Shown here: positions 45,976-54,768 of the stretch, piece by piece
How positions within the stretch are numbered: position 1 is the first letter of the stretch
Layout: each line of letters begins with the position of its first letter
Assembly (NCBI RefSeq): GCF_009758415.1
Contig: NZ_WQRF01000004.1
Coordinates: 62,001 to 126,000, forward strand
Reading direction: 5' to 3'
Source of the DNA: Devosia marina
GTDB lineage: Bacteria > Pseudomonadota > Alphaproteobacteria > Rhizobiales > Devosiaceae
DNA: 64,000 bases
Position numbers and translations under genes: made by a program
The notes under the pieces: generated by a model
The model's database searches: none
Told to the model about the DNA's origin: nothing
The model's input: only the letters and a program-made list of their open reading frames with translations

Positions 45976-47054
45976 GCCCGCAGCATAAAGCGACAAGGCT
46001 GGTGCGTCAGACGCGCACCGGCCGTCGGACAGACATGCCCAAATCCATCTGCGTGACAGGTGGAGCGGGGTTCCTCGGCTCGCATCTGTGTGCCCGCCTG
46101 ATTGGCGAGGGGCACCGGGTGACCTGCATCGACAATTTTCACACGGGCCGTCCGGCCAATGTCGCGGCCCTGGCACGCAGCAACCGGTTCGAGCTGGTGG
46201 AACATGACGTCATGGACGCCCTGCCTGAGCACTTGCCCGCCTTTGACGAAATCTACAATCTCGCCTGCCCGGCTTCGCCGGTGCATTATCAGAGCGATCC
46301 GGTCCGCACCGCGCTGATCTGTGCGGAAGGCGCCGCCAATGTGCTCTACCGCGCCCAGCGGGACGGTGCCCGGGTCATGCAGGCCTCGACCTCGGAAATC
46401 TATGGCGACCCCGAGATTCACCCGCAGCGCGAGGACTATTGCGGCAATGTCAACACGGTAGGACCTCGCTCCTGCTATGACGAAGGCAAGCGCTTTGCCG
46501 AGACGCTGTTCACCGATTTCGCCCGCCAGAGCGGCGTGGTGGTCAAGATCGTGCGCATCTTCAATACCTATGGCCCGCGAATGCAGCCCGATGACGGCCG
46601 GGTGGTCTCCAACTTCATTCTGCAGGCTTTGCGCGGCGAGGACATCACGATCTATGGCGAGGGCCAACAAACCCGCTCGTTCTGCTATGTCGATGATCTG
46701 ATCGAGGGTTTTGTGCGCCTGATGGCGTCCGGGCCGGAGGTCGATGGTCCGGTCAATATCGGCAATCCCACCGAAATCACCGTGGGCGAGTTGGCACAAA
46801 TCATCATCGAGATGACAGGCGCGTCCTCAAAAATCGTCCACCGCCCCCTGCCGGTTGACGATCCGCGCCGCCGGCGCCCCGACATCACCCGCGCCAGCAC
46901 GCTGCTTGGCTGGGCGCCACGCGTGCCCCTGGCCGAAGGGCTGGACAAAACCATCCGCTACTTTGCCAGCCTCAACCAGACGCTGGCGCCGGCCCAGCGC
47001 CATGAGCCGGTCTTCGCCGCGGCGGCCCGGAGCGAGCCCATCGTACGATTCTAG
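45972..47054 (+). CDS. UDP-glucuronate decarboxylase (UDP-xylose synthase)
   Basis: 360 residues; extended SDR fold. [11 protein letters not shown] binds NAD, the [12 protein letters not shown] stretch and YGDPEIHPQ are characteristic of UXS enzymes, and the catalytic Tyr/Lys lie at Y169/K173 (YDEGK). It decarboxylates UDP-glucuronate to UDP-xylose. The ATG at 45972 overlaps the previous stop; ATG 46035 is an alternative start that begins at the Rossmann fold. The next gene supplies its substrate. Confidence 0.9.
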   Translation: MSPQHKATRLVRQTRTGRRTDMPKSICVTGGAGFLGSHLCARLIGEGHRVTCIDNFHTGRPANVAALARSNRFELVEHDVMDALPEHLPAFDEIYNLACPASPVHYQSDPVRTALICAEGAANVLYRAQRDGARVMQASTSEIYGDPEIHPQREDYCGNVNTVGPRSCYDEGKRFAETLFTDFARQSGVVVKIVRIFNTYGPRMQPDDGRVVSNFILQALRGEDITIYGEGQQTRSFCYVDDLIEGFVRLMASGPEVDGPVNIGNPTEITVGELAQIIIEMTGASSKIVHRPLPVDDPRRRRPDITRASTLLGWAPRVPLAEGLDKTIRYFASLNQTLAPAQRHEPVFAAAARSEPIVRF

Positions 47055-47080
47055 TTTGCGTAGCAGAGCGAGTAAGAACC

Positions 47081-48505
47081 ATGCGCCTCATGATTATCGG
47101 TTCGGGATATGTCGGTCTTGTTTCGGGCGCATGCCTGGCGGAACTTGGACACCACGTGATGTGCGTGGACAATGATACAAGCAAGGTCGAGCGGCTGCAG
47201 GCTGGCCAGATTCCCATCTACGAGCCGCAACTCTCCGAGATGATCACCCGAAATGTAGCGCGGGGGCGCTTGGGTTTTAGCAGCCAGCTGCCGAGACTGG
47301 GCAAGGAAATACACGCGGTGATGATCGCGGTGGGCACGCCGCCCCAGACCAATGGCAGCGCCAATCTCGATGCCATCTTCGCTGTGGCCAAGGAAATTGC
47401 CGCCAAGGCGATCCATCCGCAAATGGTAATCATCAAGTCCACGGTGCCGGTCGGCACCGGCGACAGCGTGCAGGCGCTGATGCACAAGGCACGACCCGAA
47501 ATGCATTTCTCGGTGATCTCCAATCCCGAGTTCCTGCGCGAAGGCTCGGCCATTGATGACTTCATGGCACCGGACAGGATCGTTGTGGGCGCCGGGGACG
47601 AAACGGCCCGCAATACGCTGCGAGCGCTGTATGCGCCGCTGGAGCAGACCGGAACACAAGTGGTCTGCATGGGCCGGCGGGAGGCGGAATTGGTCAAATG
47701 CGCTGCCAATGCGTTCCTGGCCACCAAGATCGCATTTATCAATGAAATGGCGGACCTATGCGAAGCGGTTGGCGCCGATGTCGAGCAGGTCGCCCATGGC
47801 GTCGGGCTGGACGAGCGCATCGGCGAAGCTTTTCTGCAGGCCGGCCCCGGCTATGGCGGGTCGTGCTTCCCCAAGGACACGACCGCGCTACAGGCGATTG
47901 CCCAGGAATATGGCATCAATCTGCGGCTAGTCGAAACCGTCATCGCATCCAATGACGCCCGCAAGCGCGGCATGGGTCGCCGCGTCTCGAGAGCGCTGCC
48001 GGGCGGTTTGTCGGGGCGGGTCGTGGCGGTGTTGGGCCTGACGTTCAAACCCAATACCGACGACATGCGCGATTCCCCGTCCCTGGCCCTGATCGACGCC
48101 GTGCAGCGGGCCGGTGCGAAGGTGCAAGTGTTTGATCCACAAGGGATGAATCGGGCCCGGTTGCATCTGCATGATGTCCACTTCGCGGACAATGCCTATC
48201 TCTGTGCCGAAGGGGCGGATTGCATTGTGCTGGCGACGCATTGGCCCGAATTTGCCACGCTCGACGCCGAGCGGCTGGGGCGGGGGGTCCGCAACAAGGT
48301 CTTGGTGGACCTGCGCAATTTCCTTGATCCACAAGCCTTTCTCAATGCCGGTTTTGCGGTCCACGCCATAGGGCGGCCGCCGCAGCATCCCCGGCGGCAC
48401 AACGTGCTCGCGGTGCACCAGGACAGTGCCCGGAACCACTCCAGGAGGGGCTACATGAACGGGGCAACGCAGCGTTCCGCCCTGCAAGATGGGATGAGCG
48501 GCTAG
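47081..48505 (+). CDS. ugd: UDP-glucose 6-dehydrogenase
   Basis: 474 residues with the GSGYVGLVSGACLAELGH NAD motif, AVGTPP, FLREGSA and the catalytic Cys in GYGGSCFPKD (about C262), then the C-terminal UDP-binding domain (GLTFKPNTDDMRDSP). It oxidises UDP-glucose to UDP-glucuronate, the substrate of the decarboxylase encoded just upstream. About 45 residues at the C-terminus, rich in His/Arg, extend beyond the usual fold. Confidence 0.93.
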   Translation: MRLMIIGSGYVGLVSGACLAELGHHVMCVDNDTSKVERLQAGQIPIYEPQLSEMITRNVARGRLGFSSQLPRLGKEIHAVMIAVGTPPQTNGSANLDAIFAVAKEIAAKAIHPQMVIIKSTVPVGTGDSVQALMHKARPEMHFSVISNPEFLREGSAIDDFMAPDRIVVGAGDETARNTLRALYAPLEQTGTQVVCMGRREAELVKCAANAFLATKIAFINEMADLCEAVGADVEQVAHGVGLDERIGEAFLQAGPGYGGSCFPKDTTALQAIAQEYGINLRLVETVIASNDARKRGMGRRVSRALPGGLSGRVVAVLGLTFKPNTDDMRDSPSLALIDAVQRAGAKVQVFDPQGMNRARLHLHDVHFADNAYLCAEGADCIVLATHWPEFATLDAERLGRGVRNKVLVDLRNFLDPQAFLNAGFAVHAIGRPPQHPRRHNVLAVHQDSARNHSRRGYMNGATQRSALQDGMSG

Positions 48506-48530
48506 ACGCAGTGTCGCGAGAGGTCAGGCC

Positions 48531-50027
48531 ATGGAAACCAACGAGACAATGAGCCTATTGCTTGTCGGTGCCTTCTGCGCGGTCCAGATCGCCTACGCCC
48601 TCTCGCAATCGCTCGATCTCTATTTCTTCACCCGCCCGGTCAACTGGGTGGATCCCAATACGGCGCGCGACAAGCCAGCGGACGAATACCCTTACATCGT
48701 TCTGTTCTATCCGGTGCTGCGCGAACTTGAATCCACCATGCGCACGACCTTTCTGAGCCTGGCCCAGCTCGAATATCCCAAGGACAAGTTCAGCGTCGTG
48801 GCCATTCCCAATGCGGACGACGCCTTCACCGTGCGCTCGCTGCGTCGGCTGCAGAAGGAGTTTCCGTTCCTCCAGATCATTGAGGTGCCGGCCACGTCAC
48901 ACAAATCGTGGCTGGTGGTGTGGAAGGCCTGGGACCGCTGCAAGAAGGCCTATTGGTGGCATGAGGGCAAGTTCGCGCAGAACCGCAATCTGCCCCCGAA
49001 AAAAACCAGGCAATTGATCTATGCCTTCTATCAGATTGCCGAACGCGTCATGGACACCCAGGACTTCCTGGTCAATTACATCGACGCGGACAGTTGTCCG
49101 CCCAGCGACCATTTCCTGGCTGCGGCCGCCGGCATGGGGCAATATGATGTGCTGCAGGCCCAGAATATTGCCGGCAATCTCAATGCGAGCTGGGCGGCAA
49201 GTTGGCACGCCTTTGACCACATGGCCTGGGACGGTTCGAAATATCCGCATCTCTCGGCCAATGGAAAGCACCCTTATTGGGTGCTGGGCAAAGGGCTGTT
49301 TTTCCGCGCCTCGGACCTGATCGCGCTGGGCGGCTTCCACCCCTGGCTGACGATCGAGGATCCGGAGGTGGGCATGCGCTTCTGGACCAATGGCAAGCGG
49401 CTGGGGGTGATCGAGAACCCCTTGATTGAGGAAGTACCGCTGACTTTCGCGCATGGTATTACCCAGCGCAAACGCTGGGTGGCAGGATTCTTCCAGAGCC
49501 TGACCCACCCGCTCAAGGCCATGGGCATGCCCTGGCCGGCCCGTTTCAAGGCCTGGCTGAACTTTCTGCCATGCCTGTCGCTCTCGCTGAACTCCATCGG
49601 CCTTCCACTGGGAATCTGGGCCACCTGGTCGGCCTGGACTGGCCAGAACATCTTGCCTGATTGGGCCATCGTACTGTCCCTGGCCAATCTGGTGGTCTTC
49701 ACTCTGTCGATGAGCGCGCTTTATGTGCGGACCTGGCGCCGCGCGGCGCTGGTGCTGCCCGCGCGCAAGGACCGCATCCGCTATCTGTTGCGAGTCAATC
49801 CGGTCTTTATCCTGGCGTGGTGGCTGGTCTGGCTCATCCCGCTCTGGATCGGTTTCCGCATGTTTCTGCGCAATGAGGGGCTGGTGTGGGAACGCACCGA
49901 AAAGACCGATGCCAATCACGATCTGGTCCGCGTCGCCCGGACCAAGAAGTCGAGCGCAACGGCACGCTCCACTGCCCAATCCAAATTGCCCACCGCCATT
50001 CGAGCGGGGGCGGAAAAAACCTCATGA
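48531..50027 (+). CDS. Membrane glycosyltransferase family 2, processive synthase-like
   Basis: 498 residues. One N-terminal membrane segment (about 7-27), a cytoplasmic GT-A domain and three or more C-terminal spans (about 340-450). It keeps the processive-synthase signatures: DxD at D185/D187 (YIDADS), the acceptor/base motif IEDPE at 276-277 and QxxRW as QRKRW (312-316). This is the arrangement of cellulose- and mannan-synthase-like enzymes. Next to UDP-xylose genes and a GH10 protein, it is a candidate polymerase for a xylose-containing chain; a PilZ domain is absent. Confidence 0.88.
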   Translation: METNETMSLLLVGAFCAVQIAYALSQSLDLYFFTRPVNWVDPNTARDKPADEYPYIVLFYPVLRELESTMRTTFLSLAQLEYPKDKFSVVAIPNADDAFTVRSLRRLQKEFPFLQIIEVPATSHKSWLVVWKAWDRCKKAYWWHEGKFAQNRNLPPKKTRQLIYAFYQIAERVMDTQDFLVNYIDADSCPPSDHFLAAAAGMGQYDVLQAQNIAGNLNASWAASWHAFDHMAWDGSKYPHLSANGKHPYWVLGKGLFFRASDLIALGGFHPWLTIEDPEVGMRFWTNGKRLGVIENPLIEEVPLTFAHGITQRKRWVAGFFQSLTHPLKAMGMPWPARFKAWLNFLPCLSLSLNSIGLPLGIWATWSAWTGQNILPDWAIVLSLANLVVFTLSMSALYVRTWRRAALVLPARKDRIRYLLRVNPVFILAWWLVWLIPLWIGFRMFLRNEGLVWERTEKTDANHDLVRVARTKKSSATARSTAQSKLPTAIRAGAEKTS

Positions 50028-50054
50028 GACGCGACGCGCGTAAGGAGTAACACA

Positions 50055-51194
50055 ATGACGAAAGGACACGTTCTGGTCACTGGGGGTGCCGGCTTTATCG
50101 GCTCGCATCTGGTGGACTTGTTACTGGCCCGCGGGTTTGAGGTCACCGTTCTCGATTGCCTGCTGGAACAGGTGCATGGCGATGCCGACCGCGATGCCGA
50201 AGGCTGGCCGGTCTATCTCAATCCCGCCGCCCGCCGCATCAAGGGCAATATTCTCGATGACGGCGTGTTCGAGAGCGCCCTGTCCGGCATTACCCATCTG
50301 GCCCATCTCGCCGCCTCTGTCGGGGTCGGGCAGAGCATGACCAATATTGTCGATTATACCCGCAACAACACCATGGCCGCGGCCATCATGCTCGAAGTGC
50401 TGTCGCGCACCGAGCACACGGTCAGGCGCATGGCGGTTGCCTCGTCCATGTCGATCTATGGCGAGGGCCAGTATGTCGAGGCGGAGAGCGGCCGCCCGGT
50501 CATGCCGGAAATGCGCGACCACGAACAACTACAGGCCCATCACTGGGAGCTGAACAAGAACGGCGCGAACCTGTCGCCCGTGCCCACCGATGAAAACAAG
50601 CTGCTCCAGCCCGCCTCGATCTATGCCGTCAACAAGCGTGATCATGAGGAGATGTTCCTCTCGGTCGGCCGGGCCCTCAAGATTCCCACCGTGGCGCTCA
50701 GGCTGTTCAATGCCTATGGCTCGCGCCAGGCGCTGAGCAATCCCTATACCGGGGTAGCGGCCATCTTCATCTCACGCCTGCTCAACGACCAGCCGCCCAT
50801 CATCTTCGAGGATGGCGAGCAGAAGCGCGATTTTGTGCATGTGCTCGACGTGGCCAATGCCTTTGCCACCGTGCTCGAAAGCGACCTGGCGGTGTGGGAA
50901 GCGTGCAATGTGGGCAGCGGGCAGGCGCGGACCGTCAACGAGATCGCGACCACACTGGCGCGGCTGTTGCGCAAGAATATCGCGCCCACCATTCTCAATC
51001 AGTACCGGGTGGGGGATATCCGCCATTGCTTCGCCGATATCAGCAAGCTCGAAAAGCTGTTCGGCATCCGGCCGACGCAGGAGTTTGAGACGGGAATGGC
51101 GCAGTTGATCGAATGGGTGCAGACGGTGAACCGCCCGCAAGACCGCTCCCAGCAATCGCTGGCGGAGCTGACCCGGAGCAGGCTGGTCGTCTGA
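50055..51194 (+). CDS. NAD-dependent sugar epimerase (dTDP-L-rhamnose 4-epimerase-like)
   Basis: 379 residues, extended SDR with VTGGAGFIGSHLVDLLLARG, an SSMSIYGEGQY segment and catalytic YAVNK. The start segment VLDCLLEQVHGD and the insertion before YAVNK resemble dTDP-L-rhamnose 4-epimerases (dTDP-6-deoxy-L-talose formation); a UDP-sugar 4-epimerase is also possible. It follows the glycosyltransferase by 27 bp and ends 5 bp from a convergent kinase, so it closes the polysaccharide operon. Confidence 0.8.
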   Translation: MTKGHVLVTGGAGFIGSHLVDLLLARGFEVTVLDCLLEQVHGDADRDAEGWPVYLNPAARRIKGNILDDGVFESALSGITHLAHLAASVGVGQSMTNIVDYTRNNTMAAAIMLEVLSRTEHTVRRMAVASSMSIYGEGQYVEAESGRPVMPEMRDHEQLQAHHWELNKNGANLSPVPTDENKLLQPASIYAVNKRDHEEMFLSVGRALKIPTVALRLFNAYGSRQALSNPYTGVAAIFISRLLNDQPPIIFEDGEQKRDFVHVLDVANAFATVLESDLAVWEACNVGSGQARTVNEIATTLARLLRKNIAPTILNQYRVGDIRHCFADISKLEKLFGIRPTQEFETGMAQLIEWVQTVNRPQDRSQQSLAELTRSRLVV

Positions 51195-51199
51195 CTGGG

Positions 51200-52144
51200 T
51201 CAGCCCAGCCGCGGCCCTTCGGCCAGCAGTGTCCGCCAATCTGCGCCGTCACGGCTTGTCTGCAGTCGGGCGGCCGCCAGGGCGCTATCGATGATCGGCT
51301 GGGAAACCGCTACACCGGGCAATTGCGCGGTCAGCGCTTCGAAAATAGCCGGGTGGAGCGTCAGCACGCCGCCGATGACGGCAATGGGCAGGTTCCCGGC
51401 CCGGGCCCGCATGGCTTGGGCAAGCAAGGCCAGTTCAACCCCAGCCTGACGCAGGATTTCGAGCGCCGTCCCATCGCTCATCTCGGCCGCCCTGGCGACA
51501 GCGATCGCCAGGGCGCCGATGCGGCCCCGGTCGCCGGCATAGACATATTGGCGGACATCGTGCCAATCCGACCCGCCCACCAGGGCGAAGATCTGATCGG
51601 CCAGGACTTGCAGTCCGGCAAAGGAACCGGTGTGGTCGAGGGTGCGATAGAGCCGGTCGAGCGCCTGGAGCGCAATCCAGCTTCCCGAGCCGGCATCGTC
51701 GATGAGAATGCCCCTGCCCCCGACCCTTACGACATCGCCGGTCGCGCCGACGTGAATGCCGATGGAGCCGGTGCCGGCGGACACCAGATGTCCGGCGCCG
51801 GGCTGGAAATGGGCCGCGTAGGCGAGAATGATGTCGTCCATCAGAAGGATGGCATCGCGCGGAAGGCCGAGCGCCTGTTGGGCGAGGCCGGCAATCTCAT
51901 CGGCGGCGGCAGCGCCGAAGCCGGTCAGGCCGCCGGACAGGGCGACCGGTTTGAGACCATGTTCGGCAATCGCGGCGGCTAGTTGGGTGAACACCGCGGC
52001 AAGCCGGGTGTGTTCGGCAGGGTTGAACACATGGGCAGTGGCGCCGCCGACCTGGCCGCGCGCCAGCACCGCGCCCGCCGGATCGCAGGCCACCCAGCGG
52101 CTGGCCGTGCCGCCCACGTCAAGCCCAAGATGAACCTGGCTCAC
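51200..52144 (-). CDS. BadF/BadG family N-acetyl-sugar kinase
   Basis: 314 residues of the ASKHA ATPase fold (BadF/BadG/BcrA/BcrD, PF01869): LGLDVGGTASRW phosphate motif, VALSGGLTGFG, the conserved DDIILAYAAHF and GTGSIGIHVG. Family members include glucosamine and N-acetylglucosamine kinases and the GlcNAc/MurNAc kinase MurK of Clostridium. It is the last gene of the leftward importer-nanE operon, overlapping nanE by 4 bases. Given MurQ nearby, phosphorylation of MurNAc or GlcNAc is the best reading. Confidence 0.82.
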   Translation of the reverse strand: MSQVHLGLDVGGTASRWVACDPAGAVLARGQVGGATAHVFNPAEHTRLAAVFTQLAAAIAEHGLKPVALSGGLTGFGAAAADEIAGLAQQALGLPRDAILLMDDIILAYAAHFQPGAGHLVSAGTGSIGIHVGATGDVVRVGGRGILIDDAGSGSWIALQALDRLYRTLDHTGSFAGLQVLADQIFALVGGSDWHDVRQYVYAGDRGRIGALAIAVARAAEMSDGTALEILRQAGVELALLAQAMRARAGNLPIAVIGGVLTLHPAIFEALTAQLPGVAVSQPIIDSALAAARLQTSRDGADWRTLLAEGPRLG

Positions 52145-52806
52145 CGGGGCACGCCCTGTTTGACGAACATGGCGGTGATTTCGCGCGGATTGGTAATCAT
52201 GGTGCCCACAACAACGGCATGCGCGCCCGCATTGAAGGCCTGGGCGACAAGCTCGGGGCGATTGTAGCGCCCTTCGGCCACCACCGGAACATCAAGCCGG
52301 GCGGCCAGGGCATCGAGCAGGGCCAGATCCGGCTCTTCCGGCTTGGGCTGGGTATCTTCAGTATAGCCCGAAAGGGTGGTGGCGACGTAGTCGGCGCCCC
52401 AATCGGCAGCCTTCAGCCCCTCTTCCAGCGTGGAAATATCGGCAAACACCTCGGCGCCGATCTCTTCCTGAATGCGCCGGATGAGAATACTGGGGTGTTC
52501 GCCATGGCGCGGGCGCTCGGTGCAATCGAGCGCAACAATCCCGGCGCCTGACGCAGAAATTGCGGCGGCGGCCTCGAAACTGGGAGTGATATAGACCGGG
52601 TGCTTGTCGGAAAACACCTTGTGAATGCCGATGACCGGCAGGCCCGCTGCCTGCACCGCCGCGACATCGGCGGGGCCATTGGCGCGAATGCCCGCGGCGC
52701 CGCCATCGCGCGCCGCCAGCGCCATGGCGCCCATGAAGTGGGGACCATGCAATGGGTTATCGGCCCGCGCCTGGCAGGAGACGACAAGGCCCCTGGGCAG
52801 CTTCAT
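52141..52806 (-). CDS. nanE: N-acylmannosamine-6-phosphate 2-epimerase
   Basis: 221 residues, (beta/alpha)8 barrel with NanE signatures VVSCQARADNPLHG near the N-terminus, GIRANGPADV, DCTERPRHGE, TLSGYTED and AEGRYN. It interconverts ManNAc-6-phosphate and GlcNAc-6-phosphate. The start is ATG 52806, overlapping the permease stop by ATGA; the frame upstream is shadow. It lets sugars entering by the importer join GlcNAc-6-phosphate metabolism. Confidence 0.9.
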   Translation of the reverse strand: MKLPRGLVVSCQARADNPLHGPHFMGAMALAARDGGAAGIRANGPADVAAVQAAGLPVIGIHKVFSDKHPVYITPSFEAAAAISASGAGIVALDCTERPRHGEHPSILIRRIQEEIGAEVFADISTLEEGLKAADWGADYVATTLSGYTEDTQPKPEEPDLALLDALAARLDVPVVAEGRYNRPELVAQAFNAGAHAVVVGTMITNPREITAMFVKQGVPR

Positions 52807-53675
52807 TTGACGGCACCGGAGGTCATGCCGGCGATGAACTGCCGCGAGAGGACAATATAGATCAGGATGATCGGCGCAGCAGACAGGGTCAGGCCGGAGA
52901 ACAGCACACCCCAATCGGTGGTATATTCGCCCATAAACGTCGTCAGGCCCTGCGGCAGGGTTTTCAGATCATCGTTCTGGATGAAGACCAGCGGGAAAAA
53001 GAAGTCGTTCCAGATCGGCACGACGTTCTGGATGCCGGCAATGACCATGGCGGGCCGCACCAAAGGCAGCATGATCGACCACATAATACGCGCTTCGGAG
53101 GCGCCATCCATGCGCGCGGCGTCCTCAAGTTCATTGGGCAGGGTGCGGATGAAGCCGGTCATGATGAAGACCGTCGTGGGCAGGCCCATGGCGGTATAGA
53201 CGAAGATCAGCGAGAGCTGATTGTTGAGGATGGAGAGGTCGCGCATCAGCATGAAGAGCGGGATGATGGCGAGTTTGAGCGGCAGGGTCAGCCCGGCCAA
53301 GAAGAACATCAGGATGAAGTTCGAGCCGGTGAAGGCATAGCGGCCAATGGCATAGGCCGCCATGGTGCCCAGGGTCAGGATCAGGACCATTGAGGCGCCG
53401 GTGACCACGAAGGAATTGAGCAGGTAGCGCAGGAAATTGGTCTGGGTCCAGATTTTCACGAAGTTGCCCACTTGCGTGAAATCGGGAATGCCGAAAGGCG
53501 AGGCGAATATCTGCGGCGTGGTCTTGAAGGCCGAAAACACCATGATGACGATGGGCGCCAGCATAATGATGGTGTTGGCGATCAGGATGATCTGCAACAG
53601 CCCGTCGCGGCCCAGCGTTCCCAGAATGCCCCTGCGGTCCTGATAGGCCATGGCAGTGGTGGTCGCGGTGCTCAT
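52803..53675 (-). CDS. Carbohydrate ABC transporter permease (MalG-type)
   Basis: 290 residues with six membrane spans and the EAA-type loop ELEDAARMDGASEARIMWSIMLPLVRPA, which contacts the ATPase. MalG/UgpE family. It overlaps both neighbours by 4 bases (MalF-type gene upstream, nanE downstream). Confidence 0.93.
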   Translation of the reverse strand: MSTATTTAMAYQDRRGILGTLGRDGLLQIILIANTIIMLAPIVIMVFSAFKTTPQIFASPFGIPDFTQVGNFVKIWTQTNFLRYLLNSFVVTGASMVLILTLGTMAAYAIGRYAFTGSNFILMFFLAGLTLPLKLAIIPLFMLMRDLSILNNQLSLIFVYTAMGLPTTVFIMTGFIRTLPNELEDAARMDGASEARIMWSIMLPLVRPAMVIAGIQNVVPIWNDFFFPLVFIQNDDLKTLPQGLTTFMGEYTTDWGVLFSGLTLSAAPIILIYIVLSRQFIAGMTSGAVK

Positions 53676-54592
53676 ATCTGGATCTCCCTGGCGCGCAGGC
53701 GCACGGTGATGACCGTGGCGATGGCGGCGATGAAGAGGAAAATCAGCACGGCCAAGGCCGAACCGAGGCCGAAATCCTGCTGGCCGGCAGACACATTGCC
53801 AAAGGCCGTGCGGTAGAAATAGAGCCCCAGCACATCGGTCGAGCCAAAGGGTGACCCATCCAGCCCGCCCATGATGTAGGGCAGCTCAAACCAGTTGAAG
53901 GCACCCACGAAGAGCAGGGTGAACACGATGGTGGCGCTGGGCGCGACGAGCGGCCAGACGATCTGGGTGATCTTGACCCATTCGCTTTCGGTCTCCATGC
54001 GCACGGCATCGAGAATCTCGCCCGGAATGCGCTGCATGCCGGCGAGGAACACCAGGGTCGGGAAGCCCACCATATGCCAGGCCTGGGCGGCAATGATGCT
54101 CCAGAGCGCGGTGCCGCTCTGGCCCAGCCACGGCTGCGCCAGCCCATCAAGCCCCAGACCGCGCAGGCTGATGTTCACCACCCCGAATAGCGGGTGATAG
54201 AACAGCTTGAACAGATAGGCGACGATGATGGTGGAGAGCACCACGGGCAGGAACACTGCAATGCGGTGGAAACGGGCGCCGGGCAATTCGCGCCAGAGCG
54301 CATAGGCCAGGATGAAACCCAGCCCGTTCTGCAGAACCATCAGCGCGAAAAAGACAATGATGTTGTTCTTGAAGGCGTTGAGCGTCCAGCTCCGATAGGG
54401 CTCGACAAACAGCACTGTGTGGAAGTTCTCAAGGCCCACGAAATCGAGGCGCTTGAGGCCCTGCCAGTCAAAGAAGGCATAGGCGAAGGCCGAAATGATC
54501 GGATAGACGATGAACAGCGCCACAAAGGCCAGCGGCGGCACGATGAGGAAGGTGATCCAGAGGCCACGGCCTGTCATCCGAAGTTTGGGCAT
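53672..54592 (-). CDS. Carbohydrate ABC transporter permease (MalF-type)
   Basis: 306 residues with six membrane spans and the EAA loop IPGEILDAVRMETESEWVKITQIVWPLVAPS. UgpA/MalF family. The start is ATG 54592 (MPKLRMTG); the frame reads further upstream into a repeat and is not used. It pairs with the MalG-type permease in one importer. Confidence 0.92.
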   Translation of the reverse strand: MPKLRMTGRGLWITFLIVPPLAFVALFIVYPIISAFAYAFFDWQGLKRLDFVGLENFHTVLFVEPYRSWTLNAFKNNIIVFFALMVLQNGLGFILAYALWRELPGARFHRIAVFLPVVLSTIIVAYLFKLFYHPLFGVVNISLRGLGLDGLAQPWLGQSGTALWSIIAAQAWHMVGFPTLVFLAGMQRIPGEILDAVRMETESEWVKITQIVWPLVAPSATIVFTLLFVGAFNWFELPYIMGGLDGSPFGSTDVLGLYFYRTAFGNVSAGQQDFGLGSALAVLIFLFIAAIATVITVRLRAREIQI

Positions 54593-54621
54593 TTGGGCTC
54601 GCTTTGAATTTCTGTGAGGGT

Positions 54622-54739
54622 ACACCCCCACCCAGCCTCCCCCCGCAGAAGGGGGAGGAGCCGCATCGAGTATTTGAGTGATCTCCTCACACCCACCAGC
54701 CGGTCCCTCCCCCTGTCAGGGGGAGGTCAGGTGGGGGTG
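54622..54739. repeat. Nested inverted-repeat intergenic element (REP-like)
   Basis: Between the binding-protein and permease genes. Outer arms CACCCCCAC (54623-54631) and GTGGGGGTG (54731-54739); inside are two hairpins, CCTCCCCC...GGGGGAGG (54636-54658) and CCTCCCCCTG-T-CAGGGGGAGG (54706-54726). It is of the kind dispersed between genes in many alphaproteobacteria, and could stabilise mRNA for the abundant binding protein. Confidence 0.75.
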
Positions 54740-54768
54740 CGAGGAGATACAGGCGAAGGGAGGCCGCC

